Shown here: positions 1-6,088 of the stretch, one piece after another
Position numbering within the stretch: position 1 is the stretch's first letter
Layout: each line of letters opens with the position of its first letter
Assembly (NCBI GenBank): GCA_030598065.1
Contig: JAUVQR010000049.1
Coordinates: forward strand, 1 to 8,344
Length of the DNA stretch: 8,344 nucleotides
Direction: 5' to 3'
DNA from: Planctomycetota bacterium
Lineage (GTDB): Bacteria > Planctomycetota > Brocadiia > Brocadiales > Bathyanammoxibiaceae
Translations under genes and position numbers: made by a program
Notes under the pieces: model-generated
Database searches by the model: none
The model's input: only the letters and a program-made list of their open reading frames with translations
What the model was told of the DNA's origin: nothing

Positions 1-1038
1 CTAGAGCCTATCCAGTAACTCCCTTTTCTTCTTTTCGTAATCCCTTTCCGATATGAGCCCCTCGTCCATCAGGTTCCTGAGTTCCTTCAGCCGCTGGGGG
101 ATAGACTTGCCCGTTTGGGATTCCCTCTTGAGAAGCTCTTTTTTCTTGTACTTATAGTCCTCGGGAGAAATAAGGTCATTATCCAGCAGTTCCTTCAGGT
201 CCCTGAACTTCTCGCTGAGGTTCTCTGTCCCGTCGTCCGCAGCCGGTCTTTTCGCCGGTGGAGGCGGGGAGATCGGTGCCGGGCCCCCCTTCAGCCCTAT
301 CTGCTCCTCTAACTTTCTTAGCCTGTCTTCAATAACAGGATTTGTGCGATTATTAAAGAACTCAAAATCATCTTCTTCCGCAAATGAAACAAGCGGCTCC
401 GGTTCGACGTCAAACGTCCTTTCCCTGACATTTATAATCAACCAGTTCCTGTGACCCTCTTGATATACTTGCCCCTCCCCATGAGCAAGCTCCCAGAAAC
501 CACTGCTCTTAATGGACGTGGGGTCCTTCTCCGCGAGCGTCTTCCTGCGGTTGGTACGGGGAACGCTGCCTGCCCTGGACAATACACGGCTGAAGGCCAC
601 GTTCATGTCATCGTCCTCAACGAATAAACTAAATACGGTCTCCATATCATCGAGTAAGGTCCTGTCACGCTGCGAGTAGACGTAAAGGTATTCGTTTGCG
701 TTCGACTTGGAAAGGGCGTCAGCGATAAGTGGCGCCAATGTCTCCACTTCTCTATTATTAAAGACAGGCCTACCCCCCTTTTTGACCAGTATGCCCTTTT
801 GCCTGTACGACAACGAGGACAGTATCTTCCTCAATTTCTCTTCCTGGATTATGAAGGGGTGGTTGAACGGCGGGGATGCGCCCTTTAGCCCTTTCGCGCC
901 CTTCAGCTCCACGTAAGTGTCGCCATCCCTGTAGACCGGATTAGGCTCTGCCTGAATACTCTCGGCTGGAAGGACAAAATACAAGAGGGTACAAAATAGA
1001 ACTCTAACTACGGCATCTGCAAAACTACCTATCATCAC
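1..1038 (-). CDS. Exported protein with two C-terminal SHOCT-type modules
   Basis: Predicted 345-residue protein of unknown function. Residues 1-30 look like a Sec signal peptide, with a hydrophobic stretch around 10-24 and a plausible cleavage site after Ile-Gln-Ala30. Residues 31-235 are soluble with no domain I recognise. A short helix (236-248) and a proline-rich linker (252-264) lead to two tandem copies of a roughly 30-residue SHOCT-like module, at about 274-304 and 314-345. Both show the pattern Leu-x-(E/D)-Leu, Leu-Ile-Ser-x-x-(E/D)-(Y)-x-x-K-K-(R/K)-Glu-Leu-Leu. SHOCT modules are short helical C-terminal domains thought to mediate oligomerisation. The start is GTG at 1038, overlapping the upstream gene's stop as GTGA, or the adjacent ATG at 1035; the choice changes one residue. 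The overlap implies translational coupling to the helix-turn-helix gene. The gene is complete, with its stop TAG at bases 1-3. Confidence 0.85.
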   Translation of the reverse strand: MMIGSFADAVVRVLFCTLLYFVLPAESIQAEPNPVYRDGDTYVELKGAKGLKGASPPFNHPFIIQEEKLRKILSSLSYRQKGILVKKGGRPVFNNREVETLAPLIADALSKSNANEYLYVYSQRDRTLLDDMETVFSLFVEDDDMNVAFSRVLSRAGSVPRTNRRKTLAEKDPTSIKSSGFWELAHGEGQVYQEGHRNWLIINVRERTFDVEPEPLVSFAEEDDFEFFNNRTNPVIEDRLRKLEEQIGLKGGPAPISPPPPAKRPAADDGTENLSEKFRDLKELLDNDLISPEDYKYKKKELLKRESQTGKSIPQRLKELRNLMDEGLISERDYEKKKRELLDRL

Positions 1039-1313
1039 CTCTTCTTGAAACTCTTCCTTTTAGGTGCAGACTTTCTTGCCTTGTCATATAGGGCTTCCAT
1101 GTAAGCCCTTGTCTTTTCCAAACGCCACTTCTTGGCCATAAAACGTACGGCCTCTATACTTCTTCCCAGTTTCTTGGCTAATTTTTCGGTTTCAGTCTCC
1201 GGGTATTCCTTTTTGAGCAGGCTTATCTCCGACGAGGTCCACTGCATACTTTTACGCCCGGAGGCCTTCCCTTTTGCCCTTACCCTAGCCATAGCTGCAA
1301 CCAAAAAATACAT
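1035..1313 (-). CDS. Small Myb/SANT-like helix-turn-helix protein
   Basis: A 92-residue, very basic protein. Residues 25-66 fit a compact Myb/SANT-type trihelical DNA-binding fold. They begin Trp-Thr-Ser-Ser-Glu, run through Lys-Lys-Glu-Tyr-Pro and Leu-Ala-Lys-Lys-Leu-Gly-Arg-Ser, and end in Ala-Val-Arg-x-x-Ala-x-Lys-Trp. This is the common bacterial and phage pattern of a Trp-led helix followed by a 'lgRs..avr' recognition helix. Both ends are Lys/Arg-rich (residues 9-22 and 82-92), as in non-specific DNA contacts. The first seven residues (Met-Tyr-Phe-Leu-Val-Ala-Ala) are hydrophobic and unlike the rest, so the ATG at 1292 (Met8) is a credible alternative start. Neither start has a clear Shine-Dalgarno sequence. 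It lies just downstream of a promoter and overlaps the exported SHOCT protein gene by 4 bases. It may be a regulator of the pair or of the divergent genes, but no target can be read from the sequence. Confidence 0.8.
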   Translation of the reverse strand: MYFLVAAMARVRAKGKASGRKSMQWTSSEISLLKKEYPETETEKLAKKLGRSIEAVRFMAKKWRLEKTRAYMEALYDKARKSAPKRKSFKKR

Positions 1314-1343
1314 AAAATGCTTTTAATATTACAGTAATTTAAA

Positions 1344-1372
1344 CACTTAACATACACCCCCATTATTGTCAA
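1344..1372 (-). promoter_or_regulatory. Promoter for the HTH-SHOCT gene pair
   Basis: Read on the minus strand, a perfect -35 TTGACA (1372-1367) is followed after 17 bases by TAAGTG (1349-1344), preceded by TGT as in extended -10 promoters. The -10 itself is weak; shifting to TTAAGT with a 16-base spacer scores slightly better. Transcription would start near 1337, about 25 bases before the ATG at 1313. The -35 is embedded in TCCTTGACAA, shared with two other promoters in this window. Confidence 0.6.
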
Positions 1373-1384
1373 GGAAAAACTACT

Positions 1385-1390
1385 TATAAC
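1385..1390 (+). promoter_or_regulatory. Possible -10 element for the phospholipid gene pair
   Basis: TATAAC on the plus strand lies about 90 bases before the TTG start at 1481, in the divergent intergenic region. No good -35 hexamer lies at the right distance, so this is tentative. If used, it sits close to the oppositely directed promoter at 1344-1372, and the two could compete or be co-regulated. Confidence 0.3.
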
Positions 1391-1465
1391 GCTAAGACTA
1401 AGCGGTAAAAAGATTTGTGTGTTTTCCACTTGAAAGAGTACAACACAGTATGTAGAATCTTCTTC

Positions 1466-1471
1466 GGGAGG
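1466..1471 (+). promoter_or_regulatory. Ribosome binding site that decides a TTG start
   Basis: GGGAGG ends 9 bases before the TTG at 1481. No comparable site precedes the ATG at 1415. This, with the protein's family N-terminus beginning right there, places the translation start at TTG 1481. Confidence 0.7.
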
Positions 1472-1480
1472 AAAGCATTC

Positions 1481-2113
1481 TTGAAGGCTACCTTTGTCAC
1501 CATTCTCAGGATACTACTGGTCTTCGTAACTATTGCACTCTTAGGGCACGGCACCACTTTAAACGCGATAGCCACATTTCTGATAGCCTGTATCATAGCC
1601 ATGGACGCCCTTGACGGCTACATTGCCCGCAGATATGGGGAGACCTCAAGACAAGGCGCCGTCTTCGACATCCTGGGTGACCGGATAGTGGAAAACGTGC
1701 TGTGGATATACTTTGCCTGTGTCGGCGAGCTCCCTTTCTGGATACCTATAATAGTGATCACCAGGGATGTCGTGGTTGACAATATAAGAGGTCAGGCCCT
1801 TGCCGAGGGCAAGACCGCTTTCGGTGATGCGACCATGCAAAAGGAGGCGTGGGCAAGGCTTATCGTAAGTTCAAGCTGGAGCAGGGGGTTGTATGCAACT
1901 ACCAAGGCTGTTTGCTTTACCTACCTCGCGCTGATGATAACCCTTGAAAGCGCCGGCGCTTTGTCGTCCTGGTTTATCTATCTGGTGCCCATAAAATTCC
2001 TGCTTGTCTACGGGACCGTCACATTCTGCATTCTCAGGGGACTGCCTGTTGTCTGGGAAGGTAGAGGATACCTTCTTGGCAGTGGTCTAAAAGAAACCTC
2101 CCAGGCTAAATGA
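1481..2113 (+). CDS. CDP-alcohol phosphatidyltransferase (PgsA-like)
   Basis: Integral membrane enzyme that transfers a phosphatidyl group from a CDP-activated lipid to an alcohol, most likely glycerol-3-phosphate. The complete signature D-x2-D-G-x2-A-R-x8-G-x3-D-x3-D is present: Asp42, Asp45-Gly46, Ala49-Arg50, Gly59, Asp63 and Asp67, counted from the TTG start. Five or six hydrophobic segments surround it, and 210 residues is normal for the family. The frame is open back to an ATG at 1415 (232 residues). The TTG start is preferred because GGGAGG lies 9 bases upstream and because the protein then opens Met-Lys-Ala-Thr-Phe-Val-Thr-Ile-Leu-Arg-Ile, like the 'N-x-P-N-x-L-T-x-x-R-I' start of PgsA-type proteins. 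It overlaps the HAD phosphatase gene by ATGA. The alcohol substrate is not provable from sequence; phosphatidylinositol-phosphate-type or other head groups remain possible. Confidence 0.88.
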   Translation: MKATFVTILRILLVFVTIALLGHGTTLNAIATFLIACIIAMDALDGYIARRYGETSRQGAVFDILGDRIVENVLWIYFACVGELPFWIPIIVITRDVVVDNIRGQALAEGKTAFGDATMQKEAWARLIVSSSWSRGLYATTKAVCFTYLALMITLESAGALSSWFIYLVPIKFLLVYGTVTFCILRGLPVVWEGRGYLLGSGLKETSQAK

Positions 2114-2757
2114 CCAAAGTCGCCATCTTTGACATAGACAACACAATCCTAAAGAGCCGGTCTTCCGAACGACTCTTCATCAAATCTCTCTACAGGAAGG
2201 ACATTGTCACCACGATGGATTTCCTACGCTTTGTGTTCACGTTTCTGACAAAACTTATCAGCCTGAACGGCATACACATCAAGAACAACAAATCCTATCT
2301 GAAGGGCAAAGACGTAAAGACGTTTGAATTAGAGGCAACCAGGTGCTTTCAAGACGAGATTGTGCCTTACATCTCTGCCCAGGCGCTTAAGGAGATACAG
2401 GAGAAGAAAGAATCCGGCTACATCATCGTTCTGTTATCGGGCACGCTTGACGTGTTGATAAAACAGTTCAAGGACTATTGTAACGCGGACGTGGCTATCG
2501 GAACGAACCTTGAAAGGGTTGACGGGCACCTTACAGGCGAGCTGCAAGGCACACACGCCTACGGTCCAGGTAAGGCTAAACTGTTAAGCGACCTCGCCCA
2601 GAAGATGGAAATAGACCTAAAGAACTCTTACGCCTACGCAGACCATTTCTCTGACATCAAATTTCTCTGCATGGTTGGCAACCCCGTTGCCGTAAACGCC
2701 CATCCGGGCCTAAGGCTCTACGCAAGAATTAAGGGCTGGCCTGTAGTTACTTTCTAG
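2110..2757 (+). CDS. HAD-IB family phosphatase
   Basis: A 215-residue haloacid-dehalogenase-superfamily phosphatase of subfamily IB, which includes SerB and the lipid phosphatase PgpC/YfhB. All four motifs are intact: Asp8-x-Asp10-Asn-Thr (nucleophile and acid/base), Ser110-Gly-Thr, Lys155 in Gly-Pro-Gly-Lys, and Ala-Asp178-x3-Asp182 (Mg2+ ligands). The C-terminus (Pro-Val-Ala-Val-Asn, then Leu-Arg-x-Tyr-Ala-x-x-x-Gly-Trp-Pro) is typical of the HAD-IB hypothetical group. The helical cap lies between motifs I and II, about residues 20-90. No signal peptide is present, so it is probably cytoplasmic or membrane-associated. Its ATG overlaps the stop of the phosphatidyltransferase gene as ATGA, and no separate ribosome binding site is visible, so translation is probably coupled. 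The inferred role is dephosphorylating the synthase product, such as phosphatidylglycerophosphate to phosphatidylglycerol. A phosphoserine-type substrate cannot be excluded. Confidence 0.88.
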   Translation: MTKVAIFDIDNTILKSRSSERLFIKSLYRKDIVTTMDFLRFVFTFLTKLISLNGIHIKNNKSYLKGKDVKTFELEATRCFQDEIVPYISAQALKEIQEKKESGYIIVLLSGTLDVLIKQFKDYCNADVAIGTNLERVDGHLTGELQGTHAYGPGKAKLLSDLAQKMEIDLKNSYAYADHFSDIKFLCMVGNPVAVNAHPGLRLYARIKGWPVVTF

Positions 2758-2775
2758 AGGTCACGCCGGGACTCG

Positions 2776-3381
2776 TTAAAAATCCTCCAGGATAAAACCA
2801 CCCTTCATCACCTCTATTTCTTCCTTCTTTTTCTGTGGTGGGATATCTCTTTCTATCAACTTATCGGGGGGCGGGATGTTTTTCTCTTTCAACTTCTCAG
2901 AGGGTGGCGGCTTTTCTATTCTTATTATCTTGTCCCTCGGTATCTCCTGTATCCTTATGTCTTCATCTACCTGCCGTTTCAGCCTCTCCTCTAAGCGTTT
3001 ACGCTTCATTGCCGCCGCTCCAGCCTTGTTCTTGCTTGCCAGCTTATCTATCTTTCCGTTTAGCGTCTCCACATACTTACGGACCTTGTTTATAGAGCCC
3101 GTTAGCACTTCTTGCCGGGAAACCAGGTCAAGCTGCGTCATCTCTACGGCCGCCTGCTTTCCTTCCAAGAGGCTCAGCTTGCGGTCGGTGGACTTATTGC
3201 TAGCCAGTTCTTCCACGTTTTCCATTATCTCTTCGTTGGTTTCCTCAATAGTCCCAATCCTTTCAATCACAACCGCCATCTGTTGTTCCATCGCATCCAA
3301 CCTTGCGCTTGTGTCGCTGCTACCCAGCATGTTGCAACCGGAAACAAGCACTGCAAGGATGGCGTATAAAGGCGTTCTCAT
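2776..3381 (-). CDS. Coiled-coil lipoprotein with proline/lysine-rich repeat tail
   Basis: A 201-residue predicted lipoprotein. The N-terminus has a short hydrophobic signal ending in lipobox Val-Ser-Gly-Cys16. Residues 25-115 are rich in heptad-spaced Leu/Ile/Met/Val with Glu/Lys and few helix breakers, which suggests a long coiled coil. Residues 125-140 are very basic. Residues 147-188 hold three to four imperfect copies of an 11-residue unit resembling Ile-Pro-Pro-Pro-x-Lys-Leu-x-Glu-(K/R)-(N/D), and the protein ends in a short hydrophobic/acidic tail. An extended periplasmic spacer or scaffold anchored to a membrane is the natural reading. The layout loosely recalls the coiled-coil part of CpoB/YbgF, but no homology can be claimed. 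The ATG overlaps the stop of the TPR gene as ATGA and has a strong AAGGAG 9 bases upstream, so the two products are made together. It converges on the HAD phosphatase gene with only 18 bases between. Confidence 0.85.
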   Translation of the reverse strand: MRTPLYAILAVLVSGCNMLGSSDTSARLDAMEQQMAVVIERIGTIEETNEEIMENVEELASNKSTDRKLSLLEGKQAAVEMTQLDLVSRQEVLTGSINKVRKYVETLNGKIDKLASKNKAGAAAMKRKRLEERLKRQVDEDIRIQEIPRDKIIRIEKPPPSEKLKEKNIPPPDKLIERDIPPQKKKEEIEVMKGGFILEDF

Positions 3382-5561
3382 CGATCTCTACTCCTTTTGT
3401 GTCTGTTATTGTATATGGCGAATTCCTTTCTTGCCTCCCTGCCAAGACCCTGTTTGTGATAACTCATGCCCAGGTTCTTATTGGCCACGGCCAGGTTGGG
3501 GTCTACCTCCAATGCCTTCTTATGTTTGGCAACGGCCTTTTCCAGCTGGCCTTTCTTGTCGTAAACCACACCTAGTCCCGTGTAAGCCCTGGCTAACCGC
3601 GGGTCCAACTCGATGGCCTTCTCATACTCCACAATCGCACTCCCCAGCATGCCGTCCTCCACCATGATATCAGCTATCCTGTAATGCATCAAAGCTTTAC
3701 TTTTATTCTGTGGATACATTCCGGCCGCATTTCTGTAGACAAGCGCAGCCTCGTCATATCTTCCCGCACGGGAATAATACACCCCAAGCCTGTCATATCT
3801 CTTCGCCAAAACGGGGCCAAGATTTACAGACCTCCCCCAACACCTGAAGGCCTCCTCGTACAGGTCACTGCCGTAATAATCAAGCCCCTGGGCATCGTAC
3901 CCTTTAATCGCGGAAAGCCTCATTTCCAACGCACTAAGCAGTTCGGATATGGCCTGTTCCGTCATAAACTTCTTGGAATAGCTTGACGCCAGATGATCGT
4001 ATATCTCGGCCTTTTGCAAATACTTGTCTTCACCGAGGAGGCCCAGTGACCGTTCGTAGTAGCCGATGGCCTCCTCCCACTTCCCCTCACTCTCGGCAAT
4101 CATCGCCTTCCCTTCATAAGTGCCCGCCAGACCGGGGTTCATGTCAAGCGCCTTGTCAAACTCAACGCCGGCCGCGTCCAACATGCCTTTCCTGTAATAC
4201 GCCCTGCCGAGATTCATGTGTGTCCGGGACAGTCTCGGGTCTATCTCAATAGCGGCCAGATATTGAGTGATGCCGTCGTCCAGCCTGCCCTGGCCCACGT
4301 ATGCCACGCCAAGGTTGTTAAGGGCATTTACCGACCGGGGAGACAGGGCCAGGGCCTCATTATACTTAACCCTGGCGTCACCGAACATGTCCATTTTCAG
4401 GTATATACCCCCCAGCAGTACCTTGGCGTCCTCGTTACCCGGATACAGTAACTCCGCCTTCCTGGCCTCTTCGGCCGCCACCACCAGGTCCTTCGTTCCG
4501 ATAAGGGCCTTAACCATCTCAAGGCGAGCCTCTAACAGAACAGGGTTGACCTCAAGGGCCCTTTCCAGTTCTATTTGTGCCTTCTCGAAGTTGCCCCTCC
4601 TTAGATACGCCTGGCCTATTCTGAGGTACACGCCCTGGGCCTCCCTGCCGGCCCTGTCGGTCTGGAACAATTCCTCAAATGATGAGCGCGCCTCCTCCAG
4701 CATGCCCCCTTCAAAACGGGCCCCCGGCATAACTGACATATCGAGACAGTGCGCAATCATATTCCTCCACTGCTCCAGGGCCTTGCCCCGCTCTCCCAGA
4801 GAAGAATAACTCTCGGCCAGCTCTTTCTCTTTAGATATCATCCCTTCCAGGGTGGCTGCAGGCTGTACGTCCTTGGGGGCATCCGCACCTTTTCTCTTGA
4901 ACATGAGTGCCATGCCGGGTTCTATCTCCAACACCTTTTTAAACCTGGACACAGACATACCATACTCACCCGCCTCGTAATAGGCAAGGGCCATTTGGCC
5001 GTTCGCCATCGCTATTCTATTAGTAGGCCCCTTAGGTCCGTACAGGTTTATGCTCTTCTTGTACTCTGAGACGGCCTCCTCCAGCATCTTCTTGTCATAA
5101 TAAGCGCCCGCCAGGTAGTAATGAACCTCAGGCATGTAGGGGTTCAGTTTCTCGGCCCTTGTCAGCTCCTCAACGGCCTCATCCAGCATACCTTCTTCTT
5201 TGTAAGCGCTCCCGAGATTGACGTAAGCGATATCGAAATTGGGGTTGAGCGCTATAGCGTCTTTATACTTGGATATCGCCTGTTCACGCCAGCCAAGGGC
5301 CCAGTACGCGTTACCGAGATTATTGTGGGCGTCAGCGTAGTTCCTGTTGGCCCGCACGGCCTCCTTGTACTGAAAAAGCGCATCGTCAAGGTCTCCGTTA
5401 TCCATATGGATGTTGCCGAGTGCGCTGCGCGCCTCTGCATACCCCGGATTAACCTTCAACGCCTTCTTAAGCTCTTTGGCGGCCTTGTCCAGCTCGCCGT
5501 TCGCATAATAGGTTATTCCCAGGTTGGCGTGCACCTTTGCAGAATCGGGGGTCGCCCCCAC
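3378..5561 (-). CDS. Large TPR repeat protein (about 20 repeats), 5' end interrupted
   Basis: The 727 residues from the GTG at 5561 are almost entirely tetratricopeptide repeats. About twenty 34-residue units follow one another, with the usual Leu-Gly-x-x-(Y)-x-x-x-Gly, Ala and Pro positions. Units around residues 150-310 and 520-580 are more degenerate, with longer spacers. TPR arrays form superhelical scaffolds that bind partner proteins. The GTG start is doubtful: it lies inside a repeat, and the same frame stays open upstream for 23 more codons, encoding the rest of that TPR (Asn-Tyr-Arg-Gly-Ile-Asp-Tyr-Tyr-Glu-Gly-Gly...), up to a TAA at 5631-5633. Beyond that TAA, still in the same frame, is a lipoprotein signal peptide starting at 5732. 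The ancestral gene was therefore probably 5732-3378 and encoded an exported TPR lipoprotein. It is coupled by ATGA to the coiled-coil lipoprotein gene downstream, a likely partner. As called, the product would stay in the cytoplasm. Confidence 0.85.
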   Translation of the reverse strand: MGATPDSAKVHANLGITYYANGELDKAAKELKKALKVNPGYAEARSALGNIHMDNGDLDDALFQYKEAVRANRNYADAHNNLGNAYWALGWREQAISKYKDAIALNPNFDIAYVNLGSAYKEEGMLDEAVEELTRAEKLNPYMPEVHYYLAGAYYDKKMLEEAVSEYKKSINLYGPKGPTNRIAMANGQMALAYYEAGEYGMSVSRFKKVLEIEPGMALMFKRKGADAPKDVQPAATLEGMISKEKELAESYSSLGERGKALEQWRNMIAHCLDMSVMPGARFEGGMLEEARSSFEELFQTDRAGREAQGVYLRIGQAYLRRGNFEKAQIELERALEVNPVLLEARLEMVKALIGTKDLVVAAEEARKAELLYPGNEDAKVLLGGIYLKMDMFGDARVKYNEALALSPRSVNALNNLGVAYVGQGRLDDGITQYLAAIEIDPRLSRTHMNLGRAYYRKGMLDAAGVEFDKALDMNPGLAGTYEGKAMIAESEGKWEEAIGYYERSLGLLGEDKYLQKAEIYDHLASSYSKKFMTEQAISELLSALEMRLSAIKGYDAQGLDYYGSDLYEEAFRCWGRSVNLGPVLAKRYDRLGVYYSRAGRYDEAALVYRNAAGMYPQNKSKALMHYRIADIMVEDGMLGSAIVEYEKAIELDPRLARAYTGLGVVYDKKGQLEKAVAKHKKALEVDPNLAVANKNLGMSYHKQGLGREARKEFAIYNNRHKRSRDR
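3391..3396 (-). promoter_or_regulatory. Strong ribosome binding site inside the TPR gene end
   Basis: AAGGAG on the minus strand, 9 bases before the ATG of the coiled-coil lipoprotein and inside the last codons of the TPR gene. It allows efficient initiation of the lipoprotein even though the genes overlap. Confidence 0.75.
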
Positions 5562-5630
5562 CGCTCTTTTAAACTCTTGCGTAGCGTCATCCAGCCTGCC
5601 ACCTTCATAATAGTCGATACCACGGTAGTT

Positions 5631-5732
5631 TTAGAAACTGGAAACGCTGTGGTCGTTCGTGTCGGTCGCGCAGGAGGAAAGCAAAAAAGAGGCTAAGATA
5701 GGCACCAGGACACACATCCCAAGGGATTTCAT
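5631..5732 (-). pseudogene. 5' fragment of the TPR gene: lipoprotein signal peptide, ended by in-frame TAA
   Basis: The ATG at 5732 opens 33 codons followed by TAA (5633-5631). The peptide starts Met-Lys-Ser-Leu-Gly, has a hydrophobic core (residues 6-18) and a lipobox Leu-Leu-Ser-Ser-Cys21, then Ala-Thr-Asp-Thr-Asn-Asp-His. This is a textbook lipoprotein export signal; Ala after the Cys would be compatible with outer-membrane sorting by E. coli rules. The codon right after the stop is Asn-Tyr-Arg-Gly-Ile-Asp, the start of the first TPR, in the same frame, so a single codon separates signal and body. A TATAAT hexamer lies at 5757-5752 on the minus strand, but without a good -35. Alternatives to a broken gene are a sequencing or assembly error at one base, stop-codon readthrough, or a genuine 13-residue mature lipopeptide. 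Confidence 0.75.
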
Positions 5733-5818
5733 AAAATCTTCTCGCCGGGAGATTATAGGACAGGAAAGGTAATAAGCTACCGCAAGGCTTACGGCCTGCC
5801 AAACGAACAGCAGCGGCG

Positions 5819-5965
5819 TTAACGACCCTCTTCCAGTCGCTGCTGCATTTTCTCCAGAGTAACGATCTCCCCCGTAACTGGTTCTTTAATAAGGCGATAA
5901 TACACGTTCACCACAATCGCCGCAATACTCAGCACTATAACGGCGGGAAGAAGATAGTATTTCAT
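5819..5965 (-). CDS. 48-residue single-span membrane protein
   Basis: A small gene: ATG at 5965, stop TAA at 5819-5821. The product begins Met-Lys-Tyr-Tyr-Leu-Leu-Pro-Ala and has one hydrophobic helix (about residues 4-22, Ala/Ile/Val-rich). It ends in a polar tail with Lys-Glu-Pro-Val-Thr-Gly and an amphipathic Leu-Glu-Lys-Met-Gln-Gln-Arg-Leu-Glu-Glu helix. The ordered split into a membrane helix and an amphipathic tail makes chance unlikely, although the ribosome binding site is weak (GAAG). It lies between the acidic-tailed membrane protein gene and the TPR gene on the same strand, 123 bases after the first and 86 before the TPR signal-peptide ATG, so it may belong to the same transcript. 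Function unknown. A competing frame over 5886-6071 is Cys/Arg-rich and looks non-coding. Confidence 0.65.
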   Translation of the reverse strand: MKYYLLPAVIVLSIAAIVVNVYYRLIKEPVTGEIVTLEKMQQRLEEGR

Positions 5966-6088
5966 CAGCTTCGACAACGTTGGCCCCACACATGAATACG
6001 ATTATCAAACCACAACACCGCCGCACGTCCAAGCGCGCACGCCCACAATTACAGCCGGCCAGCCCCCCCATTGGGCCTCCGTTTTTAC

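Noticed and set aside
2876..3667. Long plus-strand frame of 263 codons opposite the coiled-coil lipoprotein and TPR genes.
   Set aside because: It is the antisense shadow of two strongly supported genes; its Ser/Leu/Pro-rich content mirrors their Lys/Glu-rich codons.
5605..5802. Minus-strand frame of 65 codons over the TPR signal-peptide region, which could suggest a frameshift.
   Set aside because: Signal peptide and TPR body are in the same frame, interrupted only by TAA. This other frame ends inside the first TPR and shows no domain, so no frameshift is needed.
5780..5812. Hairpin GCAGGC/GCCTTGC downstream of the 48-residue gene as a terminator.
   Set aside because: The stem is short and bulged and no T-run follows on the minus strand.
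5886..6071. Minus-strand frame of 61 codons after GGAGG.
   Set aside because: The product is Cys/Arg-rich without any order, the ribosome site is too close to the ATG, and it overlaps the better 48-residue membrane protein frame.
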